From Hyphomonadaceae bacterium (GTDB taxonomy: Bacteria; Pseudomonadota; Alphaproteobacteria; Caulobacterales; Aquidulcibacteraceae), in assembly GCA_016791365.1 (NCBI GenBank), contig JAEUMT010000043.1, positions 45,840 to 109,839 on the forward strand: a DNA stretch of 64,000 bases. Direction: 5' to 3'. The notes beneath the pieces were generated by a model. That model saw only the letters and a list, made by a program, of their open reading frames with translations, ran no database searches and was not told where the DNA came from. The first letter of the stretch is position 1; each line of letters opens with the position of its first letter. Positions 52,420-63,824 of this stretch are shown in pieces. Position numbers and translations under genes: made by a program.

Positions 52420-53001
52420 GTGAGCCGAAGCTACGATCCACGCATGCATGCGTACGACGACCAGTCGCGCCACGCTGGCGTGCTGTACGTGCTCATGATC
52501 GTCATCGCCGTGTGCTTCGGTGGTTTCCTCTGGCAGCTCTATAGCGCGCCCGAAGTGCCGCGGATCACGGCGCAGGCCCGCCCGTACAAAATCGAGCCCC
52601 CGCCGGCGCCGCCCGCGTCAGAGACCGAAATGGCGTTGCGCGAGACAACGCCGATGCCGGCGGCGGAGTCTTCGCCCGCGGAAGTCGAAGCGCCGGTCGT
52701 GGAACTCAATCCACAGCCGGATACGCCGGCCATGCCGCATTTTTCCTCAAACGGTCGCTACGTGGCGCAGCTTGCCGCGCTGCAATCGGAGGCGGCCATC
52801 GACGCCTCCTGGCGCCGGTTCGTTTCCCGTGCGCCGGCGCTATTTGCCGGCGCTAGCATGGATGTGCAGCGCGCCGACCTTGGTCCGCGGGGCGTCTATC
52901 ACCGTGTTCGCGCCGGCTATTTCGCAAGCAGCGATGATGCGACGCTGTTCTGCGAGCGGATACGGCAAATGGGACAGGACTGCATCGTCGCGGCCCGCTA
53001 G
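52420..53001 (+). CDS. SPOR-domain membrane-anchored protein
   Basis: 193 residues: short cytoplasmic tail, one helix at about 20-42 (VLYVLMIVIAVCFGGFLW), a Pro-rich periplasmic linker, and a C-terminal SPOR domain (YVAQLAALQSEAAI, then RVRAGYF). SPOR binds denuded glycan strands at the septum, so the protein is a likely divisome accessory. GTG 52420 follows CCGGAGACC. It is the first of the nagZ-scpAB-tat-serS run. Confidence 0.87.
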   Translation: MSRSYDPRMHAYDDQSRHAGVLYVLMIVIAVCFGGFLWQLYSAPEVPRITAQARPYKIEPPPAPPASETEMALRETTPMPAAESSPAEVEAPVVELNPQPDTPAMPHFSSNGRYVAQLAALQSEAAIDASWRRFVSRAPALFAGASMDVQRADLGPRGVYHRVRAGYFASSDDATLFCERIRQMGQDCIVAAR

Positions 53002-53010
53002 AACAGCCCC

Positions 53011-54036
53011 ATGCTTTCGTGCCTGTTCGGACTTCGCCAGCCTAAACTCGATGCGGAGACGCGCGCGTTTTTCCGGGAGACGCGGCCCTGGGGCTTTATT
53101 GTCTTCCGCGAGGCGTGTGTGTCGCGCGACCAATTGCGCGGGCTTTGCGCCGATCTTCGTGATGCTGTCGGGCATGACGCGACAATCTGGATTGACCAGG
53201 AAGGCGGTCGCGTTGCGCGTTTGAAGGCGCCGGAATGGCCGGTGTGGCCGGCGGCGGCTCGCTACGGCGAAATCTACGCCAAAGACAAATCGGCGGGACG
53301 CGAGGCGGCGTACCTCGGCTATCGGCTTATCGCGGATGAACTTCGCTCCGTCGGTATCGACGGTGATTTTGCGCCGGTTCTCGACGTGCCGGTCGAAGGT
53401 TCCGACAAAATCGTTGGCGATCGCGCTTTTTCAGCGGACCCCAATGAGGTAGCGTTGCTGGCGCGCGCGGCGCTTGACGGCATGCACGATGGCGGTGTTG
53501 CCGGCTGCATCAAGCACATGCCAGGACATGGCCGCGCGACCGCCGACAGTCACCTGGCGTTGCCGAAAGTGGCGGCGAAAGAGATTGATCTCGCGAACGA
53601 TGTTTTTCCGTTCGCCGAGCTTGCCGACGCGGAAGCCGCGATGACGGCGCACATTGTATTTGAAGCCTGGGACCCGGATCGTCCGGCGACGTGCTCGCCC
53701 TTCGTGGTGCAGGAAATCATCCGCAAGCGCATTGGCTTTCAAGGCATGCTGATGAGCGACGATCTTGACATGCACGCATTGCAATACGCCCTGAACGGCG
53801 GGTTGACGGAACGTGCGGAAGCGGCGCTGGGCGCGGGATGCGACGTGGTGCTTCAGTGTTCCGGCGTGTTGAAGGACATGCAGCTTACAGCGAAGGGTTG
53901 CGGCGCGCTTGACGGATTGTCGCTGGTTCGCGCCCGCGCCGTGGAGGCGTTCGCAAAACGCCCGCCACGCGAATTCGACGCAGGCGCCGGCTGGGCCAAA
54001 TTCAAGCAGTTGCTGGCTGATTTCGCGCCCGCGTGA
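53011..54036 (+). CDS. nagZ: Beta-N-acetylhexosaminidase (GH3)
   Basis: 341 residues of the GH3 NagZ family. The signature KHMPGHGRATADSH holds the catalytic Asp/His pair, and MSDDLDMHAL carries the nucleophilic Asp. It removes GlcNAc from muropeptides in cell wall recycling, in the cytoplasm. The gap from the SPOR gene is 9 bp, with scpA 15 bp downstream. Confidence 0.94.
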   Translation: MLSCLFGLRQPKLDAETRAFFRETRPWGFIVFREACVSRDQLRGLCADLRDAVGHDATIWIDQEGGRVARLKAPEWPVWPAAARYGEIYAKDKSAGREAAYLGYRLIADELRSVGIDGDFAPVLDVPVEGSDKIVGDRAFSADPNEVALLARAALDGMHDGGVAGCIKHMPGHGRATADSHLALPKVAAKEIDLANDVFPFAELADAEAAMTAHIVFEAWDPDRPATCSPFVVQEIIRKRIGFQGMLMSDDLDMHALQYALNGGLTERAEAALGAGCDVVLQCSGVLKDMQLTAKGCGALDGLSLVRARAVEAFAKRPPREFDAGAGWAKFKQLLADFAPA

Positions 54037-54051
54037 GGCTATAGTGCCAGC

Positions 54052-54879
54052 GTGAGCGAAGACGCGGAAAATCTTGAACTGGACCTTGGCGCCGCCGAGG
54101 AGGCCGAGGGGCGCGATGCGCTGCTGCTGGCGCTCGACGCGTTCGAGGGGCCGCTTCACCTGCTTCTGGAATTGGCGCGCACCAGGAAGATCGATGTCGC
54201 CAAGGTGTCGGTTGGCGAGATCGCCGATCAATATCTCGCCTTCATCGAAGAAGCGCGCGCTCACAATATGGAGATCGCCGGCGACTATTTGGTGATGGCC
54301 GCCTGGTTGGCGTTGATCAAATCGCGGATGCTGATCCCGAAACCGCAATTGCCGGCGGACGAGCCCGACCCGCTGCAGTTGGAAGAAGTGCTGCGGCTGA
54401 AACTGATGCACCTCGCGACGGCGCGTGCGGCGGCCAGAAAGCTCGAAGAATTGCCGCAGCTTGATCGCGACGTGTTCTTGAATGGTCAGCCGCAGGCGAC
54501 GGTGCTGACAAAGCAAACGATCTGGCGCGCGGATCTCTATGAATTGCTGAATGCCTATTGCGCGGAGCGCTCGAAGAGCGTCCGCAAGCGCGCATACAGA
54601 ACCCTTGTGCGCCGCGCCTATCCGTTGGCGACGGCGCGCAAGAAGCTTGAGCAAGCGTTGACCATGCTCGAGGAATGGCGCGCGATCGATATGGTGGCGC
54701 AGGCGACCGAAACCGGACCGGATGCGCCGCCGCCGGAAAGCTATCTGGCGTCGACTTTTGGCGCGGCGCTTGAACTTGCGCGTGAGCACAGGCTTGAGTT
54801 GCGTCAGGCGGAGGCGTTTGCGCCGCTGTTTGTCCGCGCCCGGCCGGCCGGGACCGGCGCTGCCGAAGAGAACGCATGA
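54052..54879 (+). CDS. scpA: Segregation and condensation protein A
   Basis: 275 residues. FEGPLHLLLELARTRKIDVAK is the ScpA N-terminal domain that binds the SMC neck; YLVMAAWLALIKSRMLIP follows, and a winged-helix at the C-terminus binds the SMC cap. It is the kleisin of the SMC-ScpAB complex that compacts chromosomes. GTG start at 54052; 4-bp overlap with scpB. Confidence 0.95.
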   Translation: MSEDAENLELDLGAAEEAEGRDALLLALDAFEGPLHLLLELARTRKIDVAKVSVGEIADQYLAFIEEARAHNMEIAGDYLVMAAWLALIKSRMLIPKPQLPADEPDPLQLEEVLRLKLMHLATARAAARKLEELPQLDRDVFLNGQPQATVLTKQTIWRADLYELLNAYCAERSKSVRKRAYRTLVRRAYPLATARKKLEQALTMLEEWRAIDMVAQATETGPDAPPPESYLASTFGAALELAREHRLELRQAEAFAPLFVRARPAGTGAAEENA

Positions 54880-55604
54880 CCGCTGAGAACGAACCACCGC
54901 TTGCGGACACGATCCGCCGCATTGAAGACGCCTTCACGGACGGCGGCGAACGGGCGCGCGCCGAGCCGAGCGCTGATGCCCTGCGCGCCGCGGAGGCGCT
55001 ATTGTTCGCGGGCGGCGAGCCGATTACGGCCAAGGACCTTGGCGACAAGCTTGGGCCCGCAATCGATGTCGCCGCCGTGCTGATGAAGCTCAAGGCCGAC
55101 TACGCCGAGCGCGGGGTTCAGTTGGTGGAGGCGGGCGGCGCGTGGCGGTTCCAGTCCGCGCCGGACCTGGCGGGCCTTTTCGCCGAGACACGCGCCGCGC
55201 CGCGGAAGCTGCCGAAAGCGGCGATGGAGACCTTGGCGGTTATCGCATACCACCAGCCGGTGACGCGGGCCGAGATCGAGGAAATTCGAGGGGTCAGCCT
55301 CTCGCGCGGCTCCATGGAGCTTCTGCTGGAGATCGGCTGGATCCGGCCGCGCGGGCGTCGGCGCACACCAGGCCGTCCGCTGACCTTTGGCACCTCCGAC
55401 GCATTCCTTGCCCAGTTCGGCTTGGCTTCGCTTGACGCTTTGCCGGGCAAGGACGATCTCAAAGCTCTAGGCCTGCTTGATCCCCGGGCCGCGCAGGCCA
55501 TTGACGTGCCGCGCCCAACCGAGGACATGGCCAGCGACGAAGAACCACTGTCCGCAGGTGACGACGCGGCAAGCTTTTTCGTGGATCATCTGGAAGACGA
55601 ATAG
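54876..55604 (+). CDS. scpB: Segregation and condensation protein B
   Basis: 242 residues with two winged-helix domains: AAEALLFAGGEPI and METLAVIAYHQPVTRAEIEEI, then GRPLTFGTSDAFLAQFGL. It bridges ScpA within the condensin complex. Coupled to scpA. The acidic C-terminal tail is variable. A run of eight C follows the stop in the tatA leader. Confidence 0.94.
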   Translation: MTAENEPPLADTIRRIEDAFTDGGERARAEPSADALRAAEALLFAGGEPITAKDLGDKLGPAIDVAAVLMKLKADYAERGVQLVEAGGAWRFQSAPDLAGLFAETRAAPRKLPKAAMETLAVIAYHQPVTRAEIEEIRGVSLSRGSMELLLEIGWIRPRGRRRTPGRPLTFGTSDAFLAQFGLASLDALPGKDDLKALGLLDPRAAQAIDVPRPTEDMASDEEPLSAGDDAASFFVDHLEDE

Positions 55605-55653
55605 GCGAGCCCCCCCCCAGGCCGCCGCTTCCACAGTTTGGAGTACTCGTTCG

Positions 55654-55875
55654 ATGCATATGCCTGGCCTTATTCCGCTCCTCATCGTGCTGGGGCTGGC
55701 GTTTTTGCTGTTCAGCCGTCCGGGCCGTATTTCGAGCCTGATGGAAGACCTCGGAAAGGGCATTTCCGGCTTTCGCAAGGGCTTGGGCGAAGGCGACAAG
55801 CCGCCGGCGCAAGAGCCGCCGCCGGCTCAAGTTCGCGATCAGAGCACAACCAACAACGGAGACCGCGCGCAGTAA
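55654..55875 (+). CDS. tatA: Sec-independent protein translocase TatA
   Basis: 73 residues: short N-terminus, one membrane helix (LIPLLIVLGLAFLLF), an FSRPGRISSL hinge, then an amphipathic helix and a Pro/charged tail. TatA forms the size-variable pore for folded proteins with twin-arginine signals. The hinge lacks the usual FGGGKIPELM-type form but keeps F-x-R-P-G. The start has GGAG about ten bases upstream. Confidence 0.85.
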   Translation: MHMPGLIPLLIVLGLAFLLFSRPGRISSLMEDLGKGISGFRKGLGEGDKPPAQEPPPAQVRDQSTTNNGDRAQ

Positions 55876-55899
55876 GACCAGCGCACGGGGCGCCCGCTC

Positions 55900-56379
55900 A
55901 TGCTTCCAAGTCTCGGTTTCAACGAGATCGTCATTCTCGGCATCCTCGCTTTGGTGGTGGTGGGGCCGAAGGACTTGCCGTTGCTGTTCCGCAAGCTCGG
56001 GCAGTGGACGGCGAAGCTACGCGGCATGGCGCAGGAATTTCGCACCGGCTTTGATGAACTCGCGCGCCAAGCCGAACTCGACGAACTAAAGCGCGAGGTT
56101 GACGCGCTACGGCGCACGACGTCGCTGCAGGAGATACGCAGCGAACTCAACAAGCCGCTGCCGACGCTTGAAGATTACGCCGGCATTAAATCGCAGCCGG
56201 CAATACCGACGCCGCCGTACATTCCGGCGGTCGAAGCGCCTGTTGAGGCGCCGGCGGTCGAGGTTGCGGTTGGCGACATCGCTGCGGAGCAGGCCGCGGA
56301 CGTCTCCGAAGCGCCGAAGGCGTCGGCTGGCGTACCTGAGCATATTGATGTCGCGCCGATCGCGCGGGGCGCTTCGTGA
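55900..56379 (+). CDS. tatB: Sec-independent protein translocase TatB
   Basis: 159 residues. MLPSLGFNEIVILGILALVVVGPKDLP is the membrane helix with the family VxxP-hinge, followed by a long amphipathic helix (FRKLGQWTAKLRGM) and an acidic Pro-rich tail. TatB with TatC recognises the twin-arginine signal peptide. It overlaps tatC by 4 bp. Confidence 0.92.
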   Translation: MLPSLGFNEIVILGILALVVVGPKDLPLLFRKLGQWTAKLRGMAQEFRTGFDELARQAELDELKREVDALRRTTSLQEIRSELNKPLPTLEDYAGIKSQPAIPTPPYIPAVEAPVEAPAVEVAVGDIAAEQAADVSEAPKASAGVPEHIDVAPIARGAS

Positions 56380-57227
56380 GCGTGTCAGCACAGAACAAAT
56401 CAACGTCCAACGACGACGACATCGAGGCCTCGCGCGCGCCTTTGATGGATCATTTGATTGAGCTGCGCGACCGGCTGATGCGGGCGCTGCTGTGCGTCAT
56501 CGTTGGCGTCGTCATTTGCTTCTTCTTTGCCGACGACCTCTTTCTCTTTCTGGTTCAGCCCTTTCAGGCGGCGATGGCGGCGGTCGATCCGCAGGCGGCC
56601 GGTCAATCGGTCGAACTCATCAACACCGGCGCATTCGGGTTCTTCTCGGTGAAGATGCAGATCGCCTTGTTTGGCGGCATTGTCCTGGCGTTTCCGGTGA
56701 TCGCCTGGCAGGCGTACGCGTTCATCGCGCCCGGGCTTTATAAAAAAGAGCGCGCGGCGGCGGCGCCGTTTTTGATCGCGGCGCCGGTGATGTTCGCTCT
56801 CGGCGCGTCGTTCGTGTTCTATTTCGCGATGCCGTACGCGCTGCAGTTTGCCCTCAGTCAGCAAGTGACGAGCGGCCCCGTGCATGTCCGGTATCTGCCG
56901 AAGGTCGAGGAATACATGGGGCTGGTGACCACGTTGGTGCTCGCCTTTGGCCTTATGTTCCAATTGCCCGTGGTGCTTTCGCTGCTCGGCCGCGTCGGAA
57001 TGGTTTCGGCCTCGTTGCTGCGGAAGGGGCGCCGCTACGCGATTGTCGGCATTGCGGCGTTCGCGGCATTAGTGACGCCCAATGACGTGGTGTCGATGTT
57101 CGTGATGGCGGCCCCGGTTTACGCCCTTTACGAAATCTCGATCTGGATCGTCGCGGCCATCGAAAGCGGCCGCGCGCGCCGCGAAAAGCTTGAGGCCGCG
57201 GCGGCTGTTCATCCGCCCGGACCGTAG
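56376..57227 (+). CDS. tatC: Sec-independent protein translocase TatC
   Basis: 283 residues with six helices. PLMDHLIELRDRLMRAL is the N-terminal signature; FFSVKMQIALFGGIVLAFPVIAWQAYAFIAPGLY and the VVLSLLGRVGMV region follow. TatC binds the twin-arginine motif. It ends 32 bp before serS. Confidence 0.95.
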   Translation: MSVSAQNKSTSNDDDIEASRAPLMDHLIELRDRLMRALLCVIVGVVICFFFADDLFLFLVQPFQAAMAAVDPQAAGQSVELINTGAFGFFSVKMQIALFGGIVLAFPVIAWQAYAFIAPGLYKKERAAAAPFLIAAPVMFALGASFVFYFAMPYALQFALSQQVTSGPVHVRYLPKVEEYMGLVTTLVLAFGLMFQLPVVLSLLGRVGMVSASLLRKGRRYAIVGIAAFAALVTPNDVVSMFVMAAPVYALYEISIWIVAAIESGRARREKLEAAAAVHPPGP

Positions 57228-57250
57228 CGCTGACGCGCGGCTTCCGCTAA

Positions 57251-59157
<1,907 letters not shown>

Positions 59158-59168
59158 GTTGTGTCGCG

Positions 59169-59714
59169 TCAGGCCGGTTGTTTCGCGAAACGGCCATGCA
59201 GCGTAAGTGCAACGATCGCGCACACGAACTCGATGGCGGCGCCAACGCCCGCACTCACCGCTGGCGCAGGCGCAAGGACGCCCAGCCCGAACCCGGCGCC
59301 AATAAGCGCAAACCCAAGCACCCAATAGAAGCGCATTCCATAGAGCATGGCGAACGTCAGATAGCGGCCGCCGATGATCAGCAGCATCGCAGGGAAGAAC
59401 CATTCGATCATCTGCATCGAGGCGATATAGGCGAGCGGCAAGCACGCGATCATCCAGATCGTGCTCGCGCCGACGAGCCCCGTTAGTGGATTGCCGCGCG
59501 TGTGCGTCGCCGAAGCGCCTAGCACCTTGCAGATAAGCAGCCCCGCCGGGTGGATCAGCATGCCGCCGATAAACAGCACCCAGATTGCTTGCTGCGGCGA
59601 GACGAGGACCGCTGTGCCGGTCGCTGCCGCCCAAGCTAATGACGAAGCGAGAATTCCTGGCGCGCCGCTCAAATATCCAACGCGCATGTCGCGCTGTGCT
59701 TCGGAAATGTCCAT
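59169..59714 (-). CDS. Membrane protein, DUF7010-like
   Basis: 181 residues with five or six helices (ILASSLAWAAATGTAVLV, AIWVLFIGGMLIHPAGLL, WMIACLPLAYIASMQM and others). The RVGYLSGAPGI opening and GNPLTGL loop recall DUF7010 family proteins. Function unknown. ATG 59714 overlaps nothing; it is 8 bp before aat on the same strand. Confidence 0.68.
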   Translation of the reverse strand: MDISEAQRDMRVGYLSGAPGILASSLAWAAATGTAVLVSPQQAIWVLFIGGMLIHPAGLLICKVLGASATHTRGNPLTGLVGASTIWMIACLPLAYIASMQMIEWFFPAMLLIIGGRYLTFAMLYGMRFYWVLGFALIGAGFGLGVLAPAPAVSAGVGAAIEFVCAIVALTLHGRFAKQPA

Positions 59715-59722
59715 GCGGGATT

Positions 59723-60370
59723 CTAGGCGCCCTTGAGAGTTGAGATCAACTCCGCACCCTTAGTCTCCACCGGCAACGCGCGGAAATCACCGTGCGTGTC
59801 CATCGCCACGCCGAGCAGAGCCTGAAAGATGCGGCGCGGCAGCGTCTGTGCGCCAAACTGTTCGAGGTGCGGGGTGATGAATTGAGCGTCGAGCAGTTTG
59901 AAGCCGCCGCGCTTCAAGCGCGCCGCAAGATGCACGAGCGCGGCTTTGCTGGCGTCGGTCGTCCAGGAAAACATGCTTTCGCCGAAGAAGGCGCCGCCGA
60001 GCGCGACACCGTAGAGGCCACCGACGAGTTCGCCGTCGATCCGGGCTTCAACACTATGCGCGGTTCCGCGCCGATGAAGTTCTATGTAGAGCGCACGGAT
60101 ATCCGGGTTGATCCACGTGTCCTCGCGATCCTTGCCCGGCGCGGCGCACGCATCGATCACGCGATCGAAGTCGCGGTTGATTGTGAAGGTGAACTTGTCT
60201 TGCCGCAGCGTGCGCGCGAGGCGTTTGGGAACATGGAAGCCGTCGAGCGGAAACACGCATCGCCATTCGGGGTCGACGATAAAGAAACCCTCATCGTCGC
60301 GGCTCTCCGCCATCGGAAAGACGCCGCGCTTGTAGCAAGCCAGTAGATCTTCAGGTGTGAACGGCTTCAC
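59723..60370 (-). CDS. aat: Leucyl/phenylalanyl-tRNA-protein transferase
   Basis: About 215 residues. It moves Leu or Phe from tRNA to proteins with N-terminal Arg/Lys, marking them for ClpAP. LACYKRGVFPMAE, FPLDGFHVPKRL, DTWINPDIRALY and SMFSWTTDASKAAL are family motifs. GTG 60370 gives the family length; upstream starts (ATG 60472) run into the mgtC-like gene. The exact start is uncertain. Divergent start choice does not alter identity. Confidence 0.9.
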   Translation of the reverse strand: MKPFTPEDLLACYKRGVFPMAESRDDEGFFIVDPEWRCVFPLDGFHVPKRLARTLRQDKFTFTINRDFDRVIDACAAPGKDREDTWINPDIRALYIELHRRGTAHSVEARIDGELVGGLYGVALGGAFFGESMFSWTTDASKAALVHLAARLKRGGFKLLDAQFITPHLEQFGAQTLPRRIFQALLGVAMDTHGDFRALPVETKGAELISTLKGA

Positions 60371-60437
60371 GCTGGTCAGAATGCCAAACTTCCAGGCGCC
60401 CGTCAGCCCAGGCAACGCACACTTGTTGTGTTTCAAG

Positions 60438-60965
60438 TCAGTCCGATTGTGCGTCTTGAGGGTCGGGGTCATTGCGGTTGCCGATCGCGTCGGCGCGTCG
60501 GCGATCGATCCAGCGATCGAGCGGGTTAAGCACAACAAGCACAACGAGCGTGAGGCCGGCGCCAATCCAGACGATCTCCCAGGTCGCGAGCCCGCAAGCG
60601 ATGCCGAGCGCGGCGGCGACCCAAACGGTGGCGGCCGTCGTCAGATTTTGCACCGAGCGTTCATGGGGATGGCGAAGGATTGCCCCGGCGCCGATGAAGC
60701 CGATGCCGGCCATCACGCCTTGGATGATGCCTTGCACGACGCGGCTGATCGCGTCGGGCTCGTTGTTGAGGGCGTCGAGGTGAAAAGTGCTCAGCGACAC
60801 GAGCGCCGCACCCAAGGACACCAGCGCCAGCGTACGAATGCCGACAGGCTTGCCGCGCCATTCACGGTCGAGGCCGATCAACGCGCCGATAAGGACGGAC
60901 ATGGCAAGCCGCAGAGCGACATCGCCAAGATCAATCGCGGGATCGATGGGGGGCGACAGCGCCAT
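60438..60965 (-). CDS. MgtC/SapB-family membrane protein
   Basis: 175 residues with four helices. LIGALIGLDREWRGKPVGIRTLALVSLGA is the MgtC/SapB signature. Family members modulate Mg2+ or ATP-synthase and virulence in others. No C-terminal regulatory domain of MgtC itself is present. It lies 67 bp upstream of aat on the same strand, so may be transcribed together. Confidence 0.85.
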   Translation of the reverse strand: MALSPPIDPAIDLGDVALRLAMSVLIGALIGLDREWRGKPVGIRTLALVSLGAALVSLSTFHLDALNNEPDAISRVVQGIIQGVMAGIGFIGAGAILRHPHERSVQNLTTAATVWVAAALGIACGLATWEIVWIGAGLTLVVLVVLNPLDRWIDRRRADAIGNRNDPDPQDAQSD

Positions 60966-61000
60966 GCGGTGCTAACCGCCGGCGCCAGGCGCGTGTTCCG

Positions 61001-61216
61001 TTAGTCTTCCGACGGGACCCGCGAGCGGAGGGCGTCGCCTCCAATGCGCGCGCCGTGGAATTCGGGCGTGTTCGTTTCCGGATCGAGCGGCGCGATGACG
61101 GCCGGGGCGTCGTTCGTGGCCACGGTTTGTGCCGGACTGACGCAGCCATGCAACGCCATGATGGCGAAGGTGAGCGCGATCAGCACGGCGATGCCGGCGA
61201 AAGATTGTTGAGCCAT
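61001..61216 (-). CDS. Small envelope protein (possible lipoprotein)
   Basis: 71 residues: hydrophobic N-terminal stretch (FAGIAVLIALTFAIMAL) then HGC, a poor lipobox, and a short polar tail ending in Ser-Glu-Asp. ATG 61216 gives the signal-like N-terminus. Either a lipoprotein or an anchored peptide. No family is recognised. Confidence 0.55.
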   Translation of the reverse strand: MAQQSFAGIAVLIALTFAIMALHGCVSPAQTVATNDAPAVIAPLDPETNTPEFHGARIGGDALRSRVPSED

Positions 61217-61274
61217 GAAACGTGAGCCTTTGGTCGAGTGCGAGGCCCACGTTTGCAATTCATGCGCCGTTAAC

Positions 61275-61736
61275 TCAGTTCGACGGCAAACCGAGAATAT
61301 CCGGCGGCACGCCATGCGTCGCGGCCCAGTCGATCCATGCGACATCGGTAGGCGCGATCACATGCTCAAGCACGACCCAGACACCGCCTTCGTTCTTCAA
61401 GAGCGCGTGCAGACTTCCGCCCGTATCCATGGCGCCGTTCTCGTATCGGCTCGCGAGGTTGGTCGTTAACCAATCGATCTCCGAACCATCGGCGTTTCGG
61501 ACGTCGGCCACGACATACGCCCACTCGTCGCGCACATTCACTGTGGTCGTGTGCAGGCTGACAGGCTTGCCGACTTCGGCGCTGATCGCTGGCGTCAGCA
61601 CGCCAACCAAAGCCTGTGTGGCGGCGTCCGCCGATGCCGGGGCGGCAGGCGCTTCGGGTGTCTCGGTTGTTGTGGTCGCGGCCGGCGGCGAACAGGCGGC
61701 GGTAAGTGCAACGATTGCAACCAATAATGCGCGCAT
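61275..61736 (-). CDS. Lipoprotein of unknown function
   Basis: 153 residues with lipobox LTAAC and an Ala/Pro/Thr-rich linker, then a beta-rich domain (WAYVVADVRNADGSEIDW, VWVVLEHVIAP). The start lies 3 bp after the accC stop on the same strand, so it probably sits in the acc transcript. No known family; the stem resembles uncharacterised Caulobacterales lipoproteins, from memory. Confidence 0.65.
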   Translation of the reverse strand: MRALLVAIVALTAACSPPAATTTTETPEAPAAPASADAATQALVGVLTPAISAEVGKPVSLHTTTVNVRDEWAYVVADVRNADGSEIDWLTTNLASRYENGAMDTGGSLHALLKNEGGVWVVLEHVIAPTDVAWIDWAATHGVPPDILGLPSN

Positions 61737-61739
61737 GTC

Positions 61740-63098
61740 TTAGCTTCCTGCTTCTTCCGCCTTGGCCTTGAGGTTCTTCTCTAGCCAGTGGATCGAATAA
61801 TCGCCGTTGATCACGTCGGGCTCGTTCATCAGATCGCGGAAGAGCGGCAACGTGGTTTCGACGCCGGTGATAACCATCTCGTTCAGCGCGCGGCGCAAGC
61901 GCATCAGGCATTCGGCGCGGTCGCGGCCGTGGACGATGAGCTTGCCGATAAGCGAGTCATAGTTTGGCGGAATTGCGTAGCCCGCATAGATGGCGCTGTC
62001 CAAGCGCACGCCAAGGCCGCCCGGCGGGTGGTAGCCGGTGATCTTGCCGGGGGATGGGCGGAAAGTGGACGGGTTCTCGGCGTTGACGCGGCACTCGATG
62101 GCGTGGCCGTTGAACTTCACGTTCTCTTGGCTGACTGAAAGCTGCGCGCCGTCGGCGATGCGGATCTGTTCGCGTACCAGGTCGAGGCCGGTGATCATCT
62201 CGGTGACCGGATGCTCGACCTGCAGCCGCGTGTTCATCTCGATGAAATAGAATTCGCCGTCTTCGAAGAGATATTCAACGGTGCCAACGCCGAGATATCC
62301 GAGCTTCTTGATTGCGTCGGCGGTGATCTGGCCGATGCGCGCGCGGTCCTCGGCGTTGAGCGCAGGAGAGGGCGCTTCTTCGAGAACCTTCTGGTGGCGG
62401 CGTTGGAGCGAACAATCGCGCTCGCCCAAATGGATGACGTTGCCGAGGCTGTCGGCGACGACCTGGATTTCGATGTGACGCGGATGCGTCAAATACTTTT
62501 CCATATAGACTTCGTCGTTGCCGAACGCAGCCTTCGCTTCGGAGCGCGCCGTATTGTAGGCCTCGAGCACTTCGTCTTCCGACCGCGCGACTTTCATGCC
62601 GCGTCCGCCGCCGCCCGCCGCGGCCTTGATCAGCACCGGATAGCCGATGCGCTTGCCGTTGGCTTTGGCGTCGGCCTCGTCTTTGATGGCGCCGTCGGAG
62701 CCGGGCACGACCGGCATGCCGGTATCGATCGCTGCTTGCTTGGCGGCGATCTTGTCACCCATCAGGCGGATGTGATCGGCCGTGGGGCCGATGAAGGTCA
62801 TGCCGTGCTGGGTGACGATCTCGGCGAACTTGGCGTTCTCGGAGAGAAAGCCGTAGCCGGGATGGATTGCTTGCGCGCCGGTGATTTCGGCGGCCGCGAT
62901 GATCGAGGGGATGTGCAGATAGCTTTTCGCCGCGGGCGGAGGGCCGATGCAGACGCTTTCATCGGCGAGGCGCACGTGCATGGCTTCGGAATCCGCCGTC
63001 GAGTGCACGGCCACCGTCTTGATGCCCATTTCCTGGCAAGCGCGGTGAATGCGCAGCGCGATTTCCCCGCGATTGGCGATGAGGACTTTTTCAAACAT
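61740..63098 (-). CDS. accC: Acetyl-CoA carboxylase, biotin carboxylase subunit
   Basis: 452 residues, the usual length. ATP-grasp fold with the glycine loop GGGGRGM, the catalytic Glu/Asn region [14 protein letters not shown], and an N-terminal [14 protein letters not shown]. It carboxylates biotin on AccB for malonyl-CoA synthesis. Upstream lies accB, separated by 150 bp that hold a palindromic element, unlike the tight spacing often seen. Confidence 0.96.
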   Translation of the reverse strand: MFEKVLIANRGEIALRIHRACQEMGIKTVAVHSTADSEAMHVRLADESVCIGPPPAAKSYLHIPSIIAAAEITGAQAIHPGYGFLSENAKFAEIVTQHGMTFIGPTADHIRLMGDKIAAKQAAIDTGMPVVPGSDGAIKDEADAKANGKRIGYPVLIKAAAGGGGRGMKVARSEDEVLEAYNTARSEAKAAFGNDEVYMEKYLTHPRHIEIQVVADSLGNVIHLGERDCSLQRRHQKVLEEAPSPALNAEDRARIGQITADAIKKLGYLGVGTVEYLFEDGEFYFIEMNTRLQVEHPVTEMITGLDLVREQIRIADGAQLSVSQENVKFNGHAIECRVNAENPSTFRPSPGKITGYHPPGGLGVRLDSAIYAGYAIPPNYDSLIGKLIVHGRDRAECLMRLRRALNEMVITGVETTLPLFRDLMNEPDVINGDYSIHWLEKNLKAKAEEAGS

Positions 63099-63111
63099 GG
63101 GCGCCGATCCC

Positions 63112-63236
63112 TCCTCGCCCTTGATGGGCGAGGTGGCGCGAAGCGCCGGAGTGGGTGGCGGCGCAGGTTCGAACAGTCACCCACTCAGTCATCGCGCTCC
63201 GCGCGCTGACAGCTCGCCCATCGAGGGCGAGCAGGT
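63112..63236. repeat. Nested palindromic intergenic element between accB and accC
   Basis: Two hairpins of the form CTCGCCC-x5-GGGCGAG lie at 63114-63132 and 63213-63231. Between them GAGTGGGTG (63149-63157) and CACCCACTC (63178-63186) form a third stem, giving a compact mirror-image element. The central 20 bp are unpaired. It resembles REP/MITE-type dispersed palindromes. Only one copy is in the window. Confidence 0.7.
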
Positions 63237-63248
63237 CCGTCGCCTTCT

Positions 63249-63824
63249 TCATTCGATGATCATCAGCGGCTGATTGAACTCGACCGGATCGGCGTTGCCG
63301 ACCAGGATTTGCTTCACCACGCCATCGTTCGGCGCGTGGATTTGGTTGAAGGTCTTCATTGCTTCGACCAGCAAAATCGTTTGGCCCTTGGTGACGCGGT
63401 CGCCGACCTTCACGAACGCCGGCGCATCTTCGTTGGCGGCGAGATAGGCGGTGCCGACCATCGGCGAGAGCACGGCGCCCGGATGCGATGATGCATCGAC
63501 TGGCGCCGCAGGCGGCGCTGCGGGGGCAGGTGCGGGTGCGGCGACTGGCGGCGGTAATGCCGGAGCTGGCGCGGGCGCGGAGTGCACGACGTGCGTGTGC
63601 GCCGGCGGCTGTTGCGCCATCACGAGCGTGCGGGCCAGGCGCAGGCGCAGTTCGCCATATTCGACTTCGATCTCGGTCAGGCCGGTGTCGTCGAGCACTT
63701 TCGCGAGGTCGCGCACGAGGTCAGCATCGACGCCGCTCGATGACTTCCTGGCCTTTGGCGCCCGCACTTGCGGCACGCGTGCCGGCTTTCTTTTTGCGAC
63801 TGAACGGCTCGGTTTCTTGCTCAC
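63249..63824 (-). CDS. accB: Acetyl-CoA carboxylase biotin carboxyl carrier protein
   Basis: 191 residues. The biotinylated Lys lies in [10 protein letters not shown]. Residues about 90-115 are a Pro/Ala linker, and the N-terminus is basic ([14 protein letters not shown]), a lineage-specific extension. GTG 63824 overlaps the aroQ stop by 4 bp (GTGA), the usual aroQ-accB-accC order. Confidence 0.95.
   Translation of the reverse strand: MSKKPSRSVAKRKPARVPQVRAPKARKSSSGVDADLVRDLAKVLDDTGLTEIEVEYGELRLRLARTLVMAQQPPAHTHVVHSAPAPAPALPPPVAAPAPAPAAPPAAPVDASSHPGAVLSPMVGTAYLAANEDAPAFVKVGDRVTKGQTILLVEAMKTFNQIHAPNDGVVKQILVGNADPVEFNQPLMIIE

Noticed and set aside
55612..55618. C-run as a possible frameshift in scpB
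   Set aside because: scpB is full length and stops before the run.
62211..63209. 332-aa plus-strand open frame
   Set aside because: Antisense to accC.
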